Assembly: GCA_001768325.1 (NCBI GenBank)
Contig: MENQ01000019.1
Span: 1-64,000 of the forward strand
DNA length: 64,000 nucleotides
Direction: 5' to 3'
From: Bacteroidetes bacterium GWC2_46_850
GTDB lineage: Bacteria > Bacteroidota > Bacteroidia > Bacteroidales > Dysgonomonadaceae
Positions within the stretch are counted from its first letter, which is position 1; every line of letters begins with the position of its first letter. Under the pieces are notes generated by a model. It had not been told where the DNA came from, did no database searches, and saw nothing but the letters and a program-made list of their open reading frames with translations. Of this stretch, positions 1 through 9,292 are shown piece after piece. A program made the position numbers and the translations under genes.

Positions 1-116
1 AGAAAGGGGGCAATACCCAATTCCTGTGCAAGCTCGGAAATATTCTTGCGTTCTAAACTGAGTTTGACCGCATTCTCTTTGAATGCCTTGTCAAAATGTG
101 TCCTTTGTTTTCTCAT
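1..116 (-). mobile_element. IS3-family transposase OrfA, N-terminal fragment (continues off the window)
   Basis: Reading leftward from an ATG at 116, the sequence encodes MRKQRTHFDKAFKENAVKLS and continues with an ISELAQELGI helix-turn-helix. This is the usual opening of IS3-family OrfA, the DNA-binding half of the transposase. The reading frame is open to the window edge, so whether the element is complete cannot be judged here. The AT-rich 60 bases upstream of the ATG should hold the element's terminal inverted repeat, but no exact end can be fixed without the other end. It lies beside a toxin-antitoxin pair and a broken regulator gene, so this corner looks like a rearranged accessory segment. 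Confidence 0.75.
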
Positions 117-203
117 ATTACACAAAAATAAGTTTTTATGCTTAACTCTGTGTCCCTACTAAGTTAGTAATTCCAGTTTTTCCAATATTTAAGCTATATT
201 TAG

Positions 204-233
204 TTTGGAATGCTTTAATAATATCTATATTTG
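204..233 (+). promoter_or_regulatory. Bacteroidota-type promoter for the toxin-antitoxin operon
   Basis: TTTG at 204-207 and TATATTTG at 226-233 are 18 bases apart. This matches the -33 TTTG / -7 TAnnTTTG promoter of Bacteroidota primary sigma factor. The antitoxin ATG follows 32 bases after the -7 box. Confidence 0.65.
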
Positions 234-265
234 TACAATAAAATGTACATCAAAAAAATTAAGGT

Positions 266-487
266 ATGAAAGTTATTAGTTCGGCGGAATTACGCAACAA
301 TATGAAAAAGTATTTGGATACGGCAAGAACTGAAACTGTAGTTATTCAACGGGGAAGAACAGAAACGTTTGTTTTGACAAAACAGGATAATCTACCTGAA
401 GATTTAAACAGAGCAATTTCAATGGATGATGCAATACTCAGAGTAGAAGAAGGGATGAGAGAAATAATCAAGAATAAAAAAATATGA
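266..487 (+). CDS. Type II antitoxin, Phd/YefM-like
   Basis: A 73-residue protein opening MKVISSAELRNNMKKYLD, the typical start of Phd/YefM antitoxins, whose N-terminal half folds into the DNA-binding dimer; the charged C-terminus would neutralise the toxin. The stop codon overlaps the next gene's start by four bases (ATGA), which gives tight translational coupling as in most type II modules. A good TTTG/TATATTTG promoter lies just upstream and autorepression by the antitoxin-toxin complex would be expected for the family. The family call rests on sequence feel and on the gene pairing, not on a database match. Confidence 0.75.
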   Translation: MKVISSAELRNNMKKYLDTARTETVVIQRGRTETFVLTKQDNLPEDLNRAISMDDAILRVEEGMREIIKNKKI

Positions 488-825
488 ACAGTTCTATTAA
501 AGTAGTAATACTTCCTGAAGTAGTAGACTACTTTTTGGAACTTGCTTCAATACTTTATGATAAAGGGTATTTTGGTTTTGAAGAAAATGCAATAAAATAT
601 GCAAGAGATTTATTCAAAGATATAAGTGACAATCTGCCTAAAATGCATAAAAGAATTCCTCCAAAATACTTTGAAAAGTATGGAAAAGGCATGCATTATG
701 CAATATATAAAAGAAACAAGAATACTTCATGGTATGTATTTTTTAGTATATACCATGTGAATAACGAAACTACCTATCTTGTCAGATATGTGAGTAACAA
801 TCATATGATTGCAAAATACCTGTAG
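484..825 (+). CDS. Putative type II toxin, RelE/ParE-like
   Basis: A 113-residue basic protein that starts inside the stop codon of a Phd-like antitoxin. Its C-terminal part (WYVFFSIY followed by VRYVSNNH) resembles the closing beta-strands of RelE/ParE toxins, where an aromatic strand is followed by a polar, histidine-containing end. RelE members cut ribosome-bound mRNA and ParE members poison gyrase; the sequence does not tell me which activity applies. Base composition is AT-rich compared with the housekeeping genes further on, consistent with transfer. It ends 13 bases before a truncated response regulator, so the module may have replaced that gene's original upstream region. Confidence 0.65.
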   Translation: MNSSIKVVILPEVVDYFLELASILYDKGYFGFEENAIKYARDLFKDISDNLPKMHKRIPPKYFEKYGKGMHYAIYKRNKNTSWYVFFSIYHVNNETTYLVRYVSNNHMIAKYL

Positions 826-838
826 GTAATCTTTTAAA

Positions 839-1428
839 ATGCAAAAACAGGGTAAAATACTAATTGTTGATGACAACGAAGATATTCTTTTCGCGTTAAA
901 TCTTTTATTGCAACCACACGCAGAGAAGGTTAAGGTAACAACAAAACCTGAACGGATTGAGTATTTTATGCAGAATTTTGAGCCTGACGTGATCCTGCTG
1001 GATATGAACTTCAACAAGGATGCGGACAGCGGTCAAGAGGGGTTTCAATGGCTGAAAATGATAAAAAAGCAGATCCGGATATGGTGGTGATCTTTATCAC
1101 AGCGTATGCGGATATGGAGAAGGCGGTGCGTGCAATAAAAGAGGGAGCGACTGATTTTATCCCGAAACCGTGGGAGCGGGAAAAGCTGCTTGCCACAGTG
1201 GCTTCGGCAGTAGAACTGAGAAAGAGCAGCCACGAAGTATCGCAACTTAAACAACAGGTTGCCGCCCTGGAAAGCAATCGTGCTTATGAGATCGGAAAAC
1301 TGACAGCTTGCAATGAATGCTGTGGAGCATGCACTGATTTGCAGCCTATCGTATTGCGAACGATGCTTGACTCGTTGCAACAACTAACTTCATCGTACGG
1401 CATTTTTTTCTCGTTCAAAGTAGCTTGA
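839..1428 (+). pseudogene. Response-regulator remnant, frameshifted receiver domain lacking the output domains
   Basis: Residues 1-77 (839 to about 1069) give the first half of a receiver domain: ILIVDDNEDI acidic pocket, and phosphoacceptor Asp in VILLDMNF. The zero frame stops at 1088-1090. The second half (ADPDMVVIFITAYADMEKAV, then DFIPKPW with the conserved Lys) continues in the -1 frame from about 1069 to 1428. The switch falls on the run of six A's at 1063-1068, read A_AAA_AAG in the zero frame. After the receiver and a linker helix an NtrC-type regulator would carry an AAA+ domain and a helix-turn-helix; here the protein ends about 50 residues later in sequence I cannot relate to that family, with a CNECCGAC cluster. 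Probably a decayed gene; programmed frameshifting or a homopolymer sequencing error are the alternatives. Confidence 0.65.
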
Positions 1429-1500
1429 GAAATTAGAAGCTATTTGATTTTTAAGACCTTATCTCTGGTATTTGCGGATTCTGTGTACATCGTGGTGGAT

Positions 1501-1540
1501 CAATAAAAAACGGTTCCAAGAAATTTCCTGAAACCGTTTG
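1501..1540 (-). terminator. Terminator of tRNA-Val
   Basis: On the minus strand an AAACGGTTT arm pairs with an AACCGTTT arm (1508-1515 with 1532-1539), followed by TTTTTTATTG. It lies directly downstream of the tRNA gene. Confidence 0.75.
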
Positions 1541-1550
1541 TGGGATTGGG

Positions 1551-1625
<75 letters not shown>

Positions 1626-1772
1626 CAATTTTTTAACTTCCTTTTCAGTGCTCCTTCCCACTCCTGGAGGCTGCTTTCTGAAAAAGTGATGCAAAGATAG
1701 ACTCTTTTTGTTTTCCCGCAAAATATTTCGCAAATAATTTTATAAAAATTTTCCCGACTCTATAATTATCAC

Positions 1773-1780
1773 TATTTTTG
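1773..1780 (+). promoter_or_regulatory. Candidate -7 element upstream of purB
   Basis: TATTTTTG matches TAnnTTTG, 128 bases before the purB start. I see no convincing -33 TTTG, so this is weaker than the other promoter calls. Confidence 0.4.
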
Positions 1781-1908
1781 TATCGTGAAAACAGGGGAGT
1801 TACATTCTTTTTTAAGGAGACACAGCTACAATGAAAAAAAGTGAATGAGCAGAAAAGTGATTTCCCGCCATTCAGAAATCGATTTAAAAACCGCTTGCGC
1901 GACCAACA

Positions 1909-3252
1909 ATGAACTTGAACAAACTGACAGCCATCTCGCCCATTGACGGACGGTACAGAGATAAAACCGACGAGCTTGCCGCTTTCTTTTCGGAATATGC
2001 ATTGATAAAATACCGGGTGAGGGTAGAGGTGGAATATTTTATCGCTCTCTGTGAAGCAGACATCCATTCATTGAGAAATGTAGACAGACAAATGTTTGCA
2101 AAGTTGAGGGCGTTATACGAAAACTTTACTGAAGAAGATGCGCTGAGAATCAAAGAAATTGAAAAAACTACCAACCACGATGTAAAGGCGGTGGAATATT
2201 TTCTGAAGGAAAAATTCGACCATCTCGAGCTCTCCGATCAGAAAGAGTTCATCCACTTCGGACTCACCTCGCAGGATATCAACAACACCGCCACGCCAAT
2301 GATGTGGCAGGAAGCGTTGCAGACAATTTATATTCCGGAACTGGATAGTCTCATTGCACGAATAGAAAGCTATGCCGAGGAATGGAATGATGTGCCCATG
2401 CTGGCACGTACCCACGGACAACCGGCATCACCCACCAGACTGGGCAAGGAGATGAAGGTGTTCGCCTACAGGCTTACCAATCAACTGGAAGTGCTGCAAC
2501 ATATTCCCGTGAAGGCCAAATTTGGCGGTGCCACGGGTAATTTCAACGCCCACAAGGTAGCCTATCCGGCAGTGGACTGGAAGAAGTTCGCCGACGATTT
2601 TCTTCGCGACAAGCTTCATCTTGGTAGAGAAGAATACACCACACAAATATCGAACTACGATGCTTTTGCCGCCTCATTCGATGCCCTGAAGCGAATCAAT
2701 ACAATCCTCATCGATTTTAACCGCGACATGTGGCTATATATTTCGATGGAGTATTTCAAGCAAAAGATCAAGGAAGGGGAAGTGGGCTCATCGGCCATGC
2801 CGCACAAGGTGAATCCCATCGACTTTGAAAATGCGGAAGGAAACCTCGGTATTGCCAATGCACTACTGGAACATCTGTCGGCCAAACTGCCCATCTCACG
2901 CCTGCAGCGCGACCTAACCGACTCCACCGTGATCCGCAACATGGGCGTACCGCTTGCACATGGAATTATTGCATTGAAAAGTACAACAAAAGGATTGGGT
3001 AAATTGTTATTAAACAGTGATGCAATAGAGCGGGATTTGGAGAATAACTGGGCAGTGGTTGCCGAGGGTATTCAGACCGTATTGAGAAGAGAAGGATATC
3101 CGAATCCTTATGAAGCGCTAAAAGGTCTTACGCGTACCAACAGACACATAACGAAAGAAATTATTTCAGAATTTATTGAAGGGTTGACGGTAGACGATCG
3201 GGTAAAAAAGGAATTAAAATCAATTACACCACAAACCTATACAGGTATTTAA
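1909..3252 (+). CDS. purB: Adenylosuccinate lyase
   Basis: 447 residues, the usual length for the PurB subgroup of the fumarase/aspartase superfamily. It opens with LNKLTAISPIDGRYRDK, typical of PurB, and carries the superfamily signature GSSAMPHKVNP near residue 295, the flexible loop with the catalytic serine. TSQDINNTA and ARTHGQPASPT hold the substrate- and proton-transfer histidine. The homotetrameric cytosolic enzyme releases fumarate twice in purine synthesis: from SAICAR to AICAR and from adenylosuccinate to AMP. It is followed by a hairpin at 3282-3309 and looks monocistronic. No anomalies. Confidence 0.97.
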   Translation: MNLNKLTAISPIDGRYRDKTDELAAFFSEYALIKYRVRVEVEYFIALCEADIHSLRNVDRQMFAKLRALYENFTEEDALRIKEIEKTTNHDVKAVEYFLKEKFDHLELSDQKEFIHFGLTSQDINNTATPMMWQEALQTIYIPELDSLIARIESYAEEWNDVPMLARTHGQPASPTRLGKEMKVFAYRLTNQLEVLQHIPVKAKFGGATGNFNAHKVAYPAVDWKKFADDFLRDKLHLGREEYTTQISNYDAFAASFDALKRINTILIDFNRDMWLYISMEYFKQKIKEGEVGSSAMPHKVNPIDFENAEGNLGIANALLEHLSAKLPISRLQRDLTDSTVIRNMGVPLAHGIIALKSTTKGLGKLLLNSDAIERDLENNWAVVAEGIQTVLRREGYPNPYEALKGLTRTNRHITKEIISEFIEGLTVDDRVKKELKSITPQTYTGI

Positions 3253-3281
3253 GCGAAAAGAGAATTAGAATGTATGGAGAA

Positions 3282-3309
3282 TCCGGATCGGTTGCCTACC
3301 GATGTCGGA
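3282..3309 (+). terminator. Hairpin between purB and the pseudouridine synthase gene
   Basis: TCCG-ATCGGT pairs with ACCGAT-CGGA across a five-base loop, with a small internal bulge, followed by CTGTTTT. The T tract is short, so this may be a weak terminator or attenuator. It covers an in-frame ATG at 3302, which argues for the downstream start at 3371. Confidence 0.5.
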
Positions 3310-3370
3310 CTGTTTTAGGAAAACAAAAAAAACCGTGAGGTTTCATTATTCAAACAAAAAGGAAAACAAC

Positions 3371-4564
3371 ATGACAACAAACAACGAAGAATCGCGCCCA
3401 AGGAGAAGTTTTAGTAGCGCGGGAAATGAGAGACACGCTTCGCCCAATAGGAATCAGGGGTATGATTCGCCAAACAGAAATCGGGCATATGACTCTCCCA
3501 ACAGAAATCAGCATTATGACTCACGCAACCGGGATCAGGGTTACGAACGAAGACCGCACCAGGAAGGATATCGTCCACAGGAACGTTCCTATAATCAGAA
3601 TTGGGGAGATGCGCCGCAGAGAAATGTGTATGGAGAAGGGGAGGGGGCTCCCCGGAAACGTCGCCCGCGGGTGGGGGAACGGGTTCAGTCACAACAACCA
3701 CAGCGTGGACCGGGTGGAAATTACGGCAACCGCAACTGGGGAAATCAGCCCCAGAACAGGAATAGTCAGTTCGCAACCGGACCCAAGAAACTAAAAAAGA
3801 AGAAGCCATTCAAGCAAATCAAGTACAAAGAGAATGCCGATCCCAATGCACCAATCCGTCTCAATAAGTATCTTGCCAACGCAGGTGTATGCTCACGCCG
3901 TGAGGCGGACGAGTTCATCCAGGCAGGAGTGGTAAAAGTGAACGGAGAGATTGTAACCGAACTGGGAACCAAAATTACACGCGCCGATGCGGTGATGTTC
4001 CACAATCAGCCAGTAACACTGGAAAGCAAGGTCTACGTCCTCCTGAACAAACCGAAAGGGTTTGTGACGACTACTGACGACCCCGAAAACCGCAAGACGG
4101 TGATGGAACTGGTGAAAAGCGCCTGCTCTGAACGGATATACCCTGTGGGACGTCTCGACAGGGCCACAACCGGTGTGCTTCTGCTGACCAATGACGGCGA
4201 CCTGGCTTCGAAATTAACACATCCGAAATACGAAAAACGGAAGATATACCAGGTGTGGCTCGACAAACCGGTGGCCATGGAAGATATGCAGGCCATCGCC
4301 GATGGAATTGAGCTGGAAGACGGAGAGATCCACGCCGATGCCATCAGCTATGTGACGGAAGAAGATCTGACACAGGTGGGCATTGAAATCCATTCTGGCA
4401 AGAACCGTGTGGTACGCCGCATGTTCGAGAAACTGGGATACCGGGTATTGAAACTGGACAGGGTCTATTTTGCCGGTCTCACCAAGAAAAAGCTATCCCG
4501 TGGAAAATGGCGTTACCTTTCGGAGCAGGAAGTAAACATGCTTCGTATGGGAGCGTTTGATTAA
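3371..4564 (+). CDS. rluB: 23S rRNA pseudouridine synthase, RluB/RsuA family, with disordered N-terminal extension
   Basis: I start the protein at 3371 (MTTNNEESRPRR, 397 residues) rather than at an ATG 69 bases upstream that sits in a hairpin. Residues 1 to about 125 are low-complexity, rich in Asn, Arg, Gly and Gln, with near-repeats of YDSPNRN and a basic KKLKKKKPFK stretch. An S4 RNA-binding domain follows (IRLNKYLANAGVCSRREADE), then the RsuA-type catalytic domain with GRLDRATTGVLLLTNDG, whose Asp is the nucleophile. RluB members make the pseudouridine at the 2605-type position of 23S rRNA; which site is used here is inferred from family. The extension probably aids RNA or ribosome contact. 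Such tails are seen in Bacteroidota relatives. Confidence 0.88.
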   Translation: MTTNNEESRPRRSFSSAGNERHASPNRNQGYDSPNRNRAYDSPNRNQHYDSRNRDQGYERRPHQEGYRPQERSYNQNWGDAPQRNVYGEGEGAPRKRRPRVGERVQSQQPQRGPGGNYGNRNWGNQPQNRNSQFATGPKKLKKKKPFKQIKYKENADPNAPIRLNKYLANAGVCSRREADEFIQAGVVKVNGEIVTELGTKITRADAVMFHNQPVTLESKVYVLLNKPKGFVTTTDDPENRKTVMELVKSACSERIYPVGRLDRATTGVLLLTNDGDLASKLTHPKYEKRKIYQVWLDKPVAMEDMQAIADGIELEDGEIHADAISYVTEEDLTQVGIEIHSGKNRVVRRMFEKLGYRVLKLDRVYFAGLTKKKLSRGKWRYLSEQEVNMLRMGAFD

Positions 4565-4588
4565 CGTTTCACCTAAATAAACCGATAC

Positions 4589-4614
4589 GCCCTGCATCCG
4601 AAAGAGTGCAGGGC
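4589..4614 (+). terminator. Hairpin after the pseudouridine synthase gene
   Basis: GCCCTGCA at 4589-4596 pairs perfectly with TGCAGGGC at 4607-4614 over a ten-base loop. No T tract follows, so it may act as an mRNA 3' stabiliser or a weak terminator. Confidence 0.5.
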
Positions 4615-4684
4615 TGCCATTGACCTTCCGGTCTGTTATTCACACAGATATTGCATTATTCCCGAAAGGGAAACAGCATTGATT

Positions 4685-6082
4685 ATGAAACAACTTAAAA
4701 GAACAAAAATTTCAGAAGCTTTACAGCTTACCCACTTCGGCGAAGAAGTAAACATCAAAGGGTGGGTGCGCACCCGCAGAGGAAACAAAAATGTAGGATT
4801 CGTCGCATTAAATGACGGATCAACAATTAATAACATACAGATTGTGATAGACATATCTCAATTTGGTGAAGATTTTCTTAAACCCATCACCACCGGTGCC
4901 TGTCTGAATGTGAACGGTATTCTGGTGGAATCGCAGGGACAGGGACAGTCGGTGGAGATCCAGGCTACCGAAATTGAGATCTACGGAGAGGCCGATCCTG
5001 CTGTATATCCGCTGCAAAAGAAAGGACACTCACTCGAATTCCTGCGCGAGATCGCTCATCTAAGACCCCGCACCAATACTTTTGGCGCCATCTTCCGGAT
5101 GCGTCACCATATGTCGTATGCCATCCACAAGTTTTTCAACGACAAAGGATTTTACTATTTCCATACGCCCATTATCACCGCTTCGGATGCAGAGGGTGCC
5201 GGTTCCATGTTTGAGGTGACCACGCTCGATGCCGACAAGCTGCCACGCAATATAGAAGGGAAGGTTGATTTTACCGAAGACTTCTTTGGCAGACAGACCA
5301 ACCTCACCGTTTCGGGACAACTCGAAGGGGAGCTGGGAGCCATGGCGCTGGGAGCCATCTACACCTTCGGACCTACTTTTCGTGCCGAGAACTCCAACAC
5401 ACCGCGTCATCTCGCCGAGTTCTGGATGATAGAACCGGAGGTTGCTTTCAACGACAACAACGACAACATGGACCTGGCAGAGGAATTTCTGAAATACCTG
5501 ATCCGCTATGCGCTGGATCATTGCATGGAAGATATTGAATTCCTGTCAAAAATGTACGACAATGAACTGATTGATCGTCTGAAGTTTGTGGTGGAGAATG
5601 AATTTGTGCGACTCACCTACACCGAAGGCGTGAAGATACTGGAAGATTCGGGACAGAAATTCGAATTTCCGGTCTACTGGGGTGCCGACCTGCAGTCGGA
5701 ACACGAACGTTACCTGGTAGAAAAACATTTCAAACGTCCAGTAATCCTGACCGACTATCCGAAGGAGATCAAATCGTTCTACATGAAACAGAACGACGAC
5801 GGAAAAACGGTCCGCGCCATGGATGTGCTGTTCCCAAAAATAGGTGAAATCATTGGTGGCTCGGAACGTGAAGCCGACTACGACAAGCTGCTCCGCCGGG
5901 TGGAAGAGACTGGCATGAACACAGAGCCCATCTGGTGGTATCTGGAAACGCGCAAGTTTGGTACAGCCCCCCACGCCGGCTTTGGCCTTGGCTTTGAAAG
6001 GCTTATGCTTTTCATTACCGGCATGGCCAACATCCGTGATGTGATCCCATTCCCGCGTACCCCAAAGAACGCGGAATTTTAA
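4685..6082 (+). CDS. asnS: Asparaginyl-tRNA synthetase
   Basis: 465 residues from the ATG at 4685; an upstream in-frame TTG at 4679 is a less likely start. An OB-fold anticodon-binding domain ([21 protein letters not shown], residues about 18-110) precedes the class IIb catalytic core. Motif 2 is in [20 protein letters not shown] and motif 3 in [15 protein letters not shown]. The choice of Asn over Asp or Lys follows from the family-typical [20 protein letters not shown] block. It charges tRNA-Asn with asparagine in the cytosol, and the asparagine maker asnA is also in this window at 57.9 kb. It lies 15 bases upstream of lepA on the same strand, so the two may be cotranscribed. Confidence 0.96.
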   Translation: MKQLKRTKISEALQLTHFGEEVNIKGWVRTRRGNKNVGFVALNDGSTINNIQIVIDISQFGEDFLKPITTGACLNVNGILVESQGQGQSVEIQATEIEIYGEADPAVYPLQKKGHSLEFLREIAHLRPRTNTFGAIFRMRHHMSYAIHKFFNDKGFYYFHTPIITASDAEGAGSMFEVTTLDADKLPRNIEGKVDFTEDFFGRQTNLTVSGQLEGELGAMALGAIYTFGPTFRAENSNTPRHLAEFWMIEPEVAFNDNNDNMDLAEEFLKYLIRYALDHCMEDIEFLSKMYDNELIDRLKFVVENEFVRLTYTEGVKILEDSGQKFEFPVYWGADLQSEHERYLVEKHFKRPVILTDYPKEIKSFYMKQNDDGKTVRAMDVLFPKIGEIIGGSEREADYDKLLRRVEETGMNTEPIWWYLETRKFGTAPHAGFGLGFERLMLFITGMANIRDVIPFPRTPKNAEF

Positions 6083-6097
6083 GATCGAAAAAAATTA

Positions 6098-7885
<1,788 letters not shown>

Positions 7886-7997
7886 AAAAGCTGTCAGCTA
7901 TCAGGAATCAGCTTTGGAAGTGAAAGATTTACATTGTCAGCGGTATGCTAGGAAATGATCAGCATAAAACATATAATTGACAAAAAAAATTGAAACG

Positions 7998-8390
7998 ATG
8001 AAGGCCAAATTTTTTCTTTTGACATTGTTTGTAATGGGGAGCATCTCCTTTGCCAATGCACAGTATGTAAATGAGAAACCGATCAGCGAACTGGATGCCG
8101 ACTATATTCGCATCTGGTCCGACTCGGGACCGTTGCTGAGTTCGAAGATCACGGTGCGGGTCGACTGGGGCCAGGGTGGCCGCACCCCGCAGATCACCGA
8201 CAATCGCCGTCGTGTCATCTCCTTCAACGGGATGATTGCCGTACTGAACATGCTCAGCAAAGAGGGTTTCGAGCTGATTGAGATTGTGCGTGACTCGAAA
8301 GATGAGACGGAGATATTCTATCTGAAAAGAAAAGAGGGATTTATTCCAGGCAATGCCGTGGATTATGATTCCGAGACGCACAGACGGTAA
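7998..8390 (+). CDS. Small exported protein of unknown function
   Basis: The ATG at 7998 starts a 130-residue protein with a classic signal peptide (MKAKFFLLTLFVMGSISFANA, cleaved before Q-Y). An in-frame TTG 21 bases upstream is less likely because it would lengthen the charged n-region. The mature part (about 108 residues) has no cysteine or membrane segment and contains an alternating hydrophobic pattern (ADYIRIWSDSG, KITVRVDWGQG). It looks like a small soluble periplasmic protein; I do not recognise a function. A strong terminator follows at 8465. The 113 bases before it include TCAGGAATCAG, an 11-mer also found upstream of purM. Confidence 0.7.
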   Translation: MKAKFFLLTLFVMGSISFANAQYVNEKPISELDADYIRIWSDSGPLLSSKITVRVDWGQGGRTPQITDNRRRVISFNGMIAVLNMLSKEGFELIEIVRDSKDETEIFYLKRKEGFIPGNAVDYDSETHRR

Positions 8391-8410
8391 ACCAACACCG
8401 GCCAAAAGCA

Positions 8411-8440
8411 AAAGGCACGCCAATCACTTGGAATGCCTTT
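8411..8440 (+). terminator. Hairpin downstream of the small exported protein
   Basis: AAAGGCA (8411-8417) pairs with TGCCTTT (8434-8440) around a 16-base loop. With the second hairpin at 8465 it forms a double terminator region. Confidence 0.45.
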
Positions 8441-8464
8441 CTATCAAAATAATAAAGTAGAGAG

Positions 8465-8493
8465 AATCTGCACATATGGTGCAGATTTTTTTT
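8465..8493 (+). terminator. Rho-independent terminator
   Basis: AATCTGCAC pairs perfectly with GTGCAGATT across a five-base loop and runs into eight T's. It ends transcription from the left and meets the end of the convergent B12 operon. Confidence 0.85.
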
Positions 8494-9238
8494 ATTCGTC
8501 CATTAAAATGGTCAGATCATCAATGCTGAAGTAGGAGGGAGTATTCATTCCCCAGTCGCCATTGTCGGTAGAGGTGAGATTAAAATGAAGGCTTTTCAGT
8601 TCTCCGAGACCCGAAAGTTCCACCCACTTCCATGTATTCAGTATCTCTTTTTTTCCGTTCCTGAAATCGGCCAGATACACTGAAACAGGCTGACTTTCAT
8701 TCCCTGAAACATCTTCGCCGTAAATATCCAGTTTGAACCAATCGCCATCGCTGAATTTTTTTGCAAACTGGTCTCCGTTTTTCATCGACAGATATGCATA
8801 GGTGCTGTTGGTGATGTACATCCCCTTTACCCGGTAAGTTTTGTCATCTTTGAATGAGACCACCGCCGGATTGGATTCTGTATTATTTGCAGTGAGATAC
8901 ACTTTTCCCGAATAGGCTTTGCCGGTGATTGCGCTGTTATTTGTATAGCTTGCAGTGGTGATATCACTTTTGTTGGTATACATAAATCCACCCCATGCAA
9001 AATCGGAGAAATAATTGTCGAACTGAAAGATATTGTCGCTGCCGCTGAATTGATTTTTCCAGATTGATCCCCAGTCGCCCGGAATTTCGGTTCCCGATTT
9101 GTCACCGGTCCATTCGGTTTCGGGCTGGGTAAGCTTGCTCTCCAGGTCCATCACCTTCGTGATGGTCATCTCTTCATTTTCGCAGGATACCAGCAGCAGT
9201 GCCGAAATAAATAACAGATAAAACAGATTTTTTTTCAT
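8492..9238 (-). CDS. DUF4465 lipoprotein, last gene of the cobalamin-riboswitch operon
   Basis: 248 residues with a lipoprotein signal (MKKNLFYLLFISALLLVSC, lipid-anchored Cys at 19). The mature part has the features of DUF4465 proteins: a GDWGSIWKNQFSG block, aromatic-rich strands, a WFKLDIYGED strand and a closing YFSIDDLTI, suggesting a beta-sandwich related to carbohydrate-binding folds. It lies 54 bases after another lipoprotein gene in the btuB-btuG operon under a B12 riboswitch, so a role in capturing cobamides or corrinoid-carrying proteins at the outer surface is inferred from position. Acidic residues after the Cys (ENEE) resemble the surface-export signal of Bacteroidota lipoproteins. 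No enzymatic motif is visible. Confidence 0.72.
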   Translation of the reverse strand: MKKNLFYLLFISALLLVSCENEEMTITKVMDLESKLTQPETEWTGDKSGTEIPGDWGSIWKNQFSGSDNIFQFDNYFSDFAWGGFMYTNKSDITTASYTNNSAITGKAYSGKVYLTANNTESNPAVVSFKDDKTYRVKGMYITNSTYAYLSMKNGDQFAKKFSDGDWFKLDIYGEDVSGNESQPVSVYLADFRNGKKEILNTWKWVELSGLGELKSLHFNLTSTDNGDWGMNTPSYFSIDDLTILMDE

Positions 9239-9292
9239 TTTTGTTTTTAATTATTTGATGATATTTTTTTTATCTAACTAATTGATAAATGA

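Noticed and set aside
3302-3370. Upstream ATG start for the pseudouridine synthase
   Set aside because: It lies in a hairpin and adds a non-conserved MSDCFRKTKKTVRF stretch; the ATG at 3371 is more plausible.
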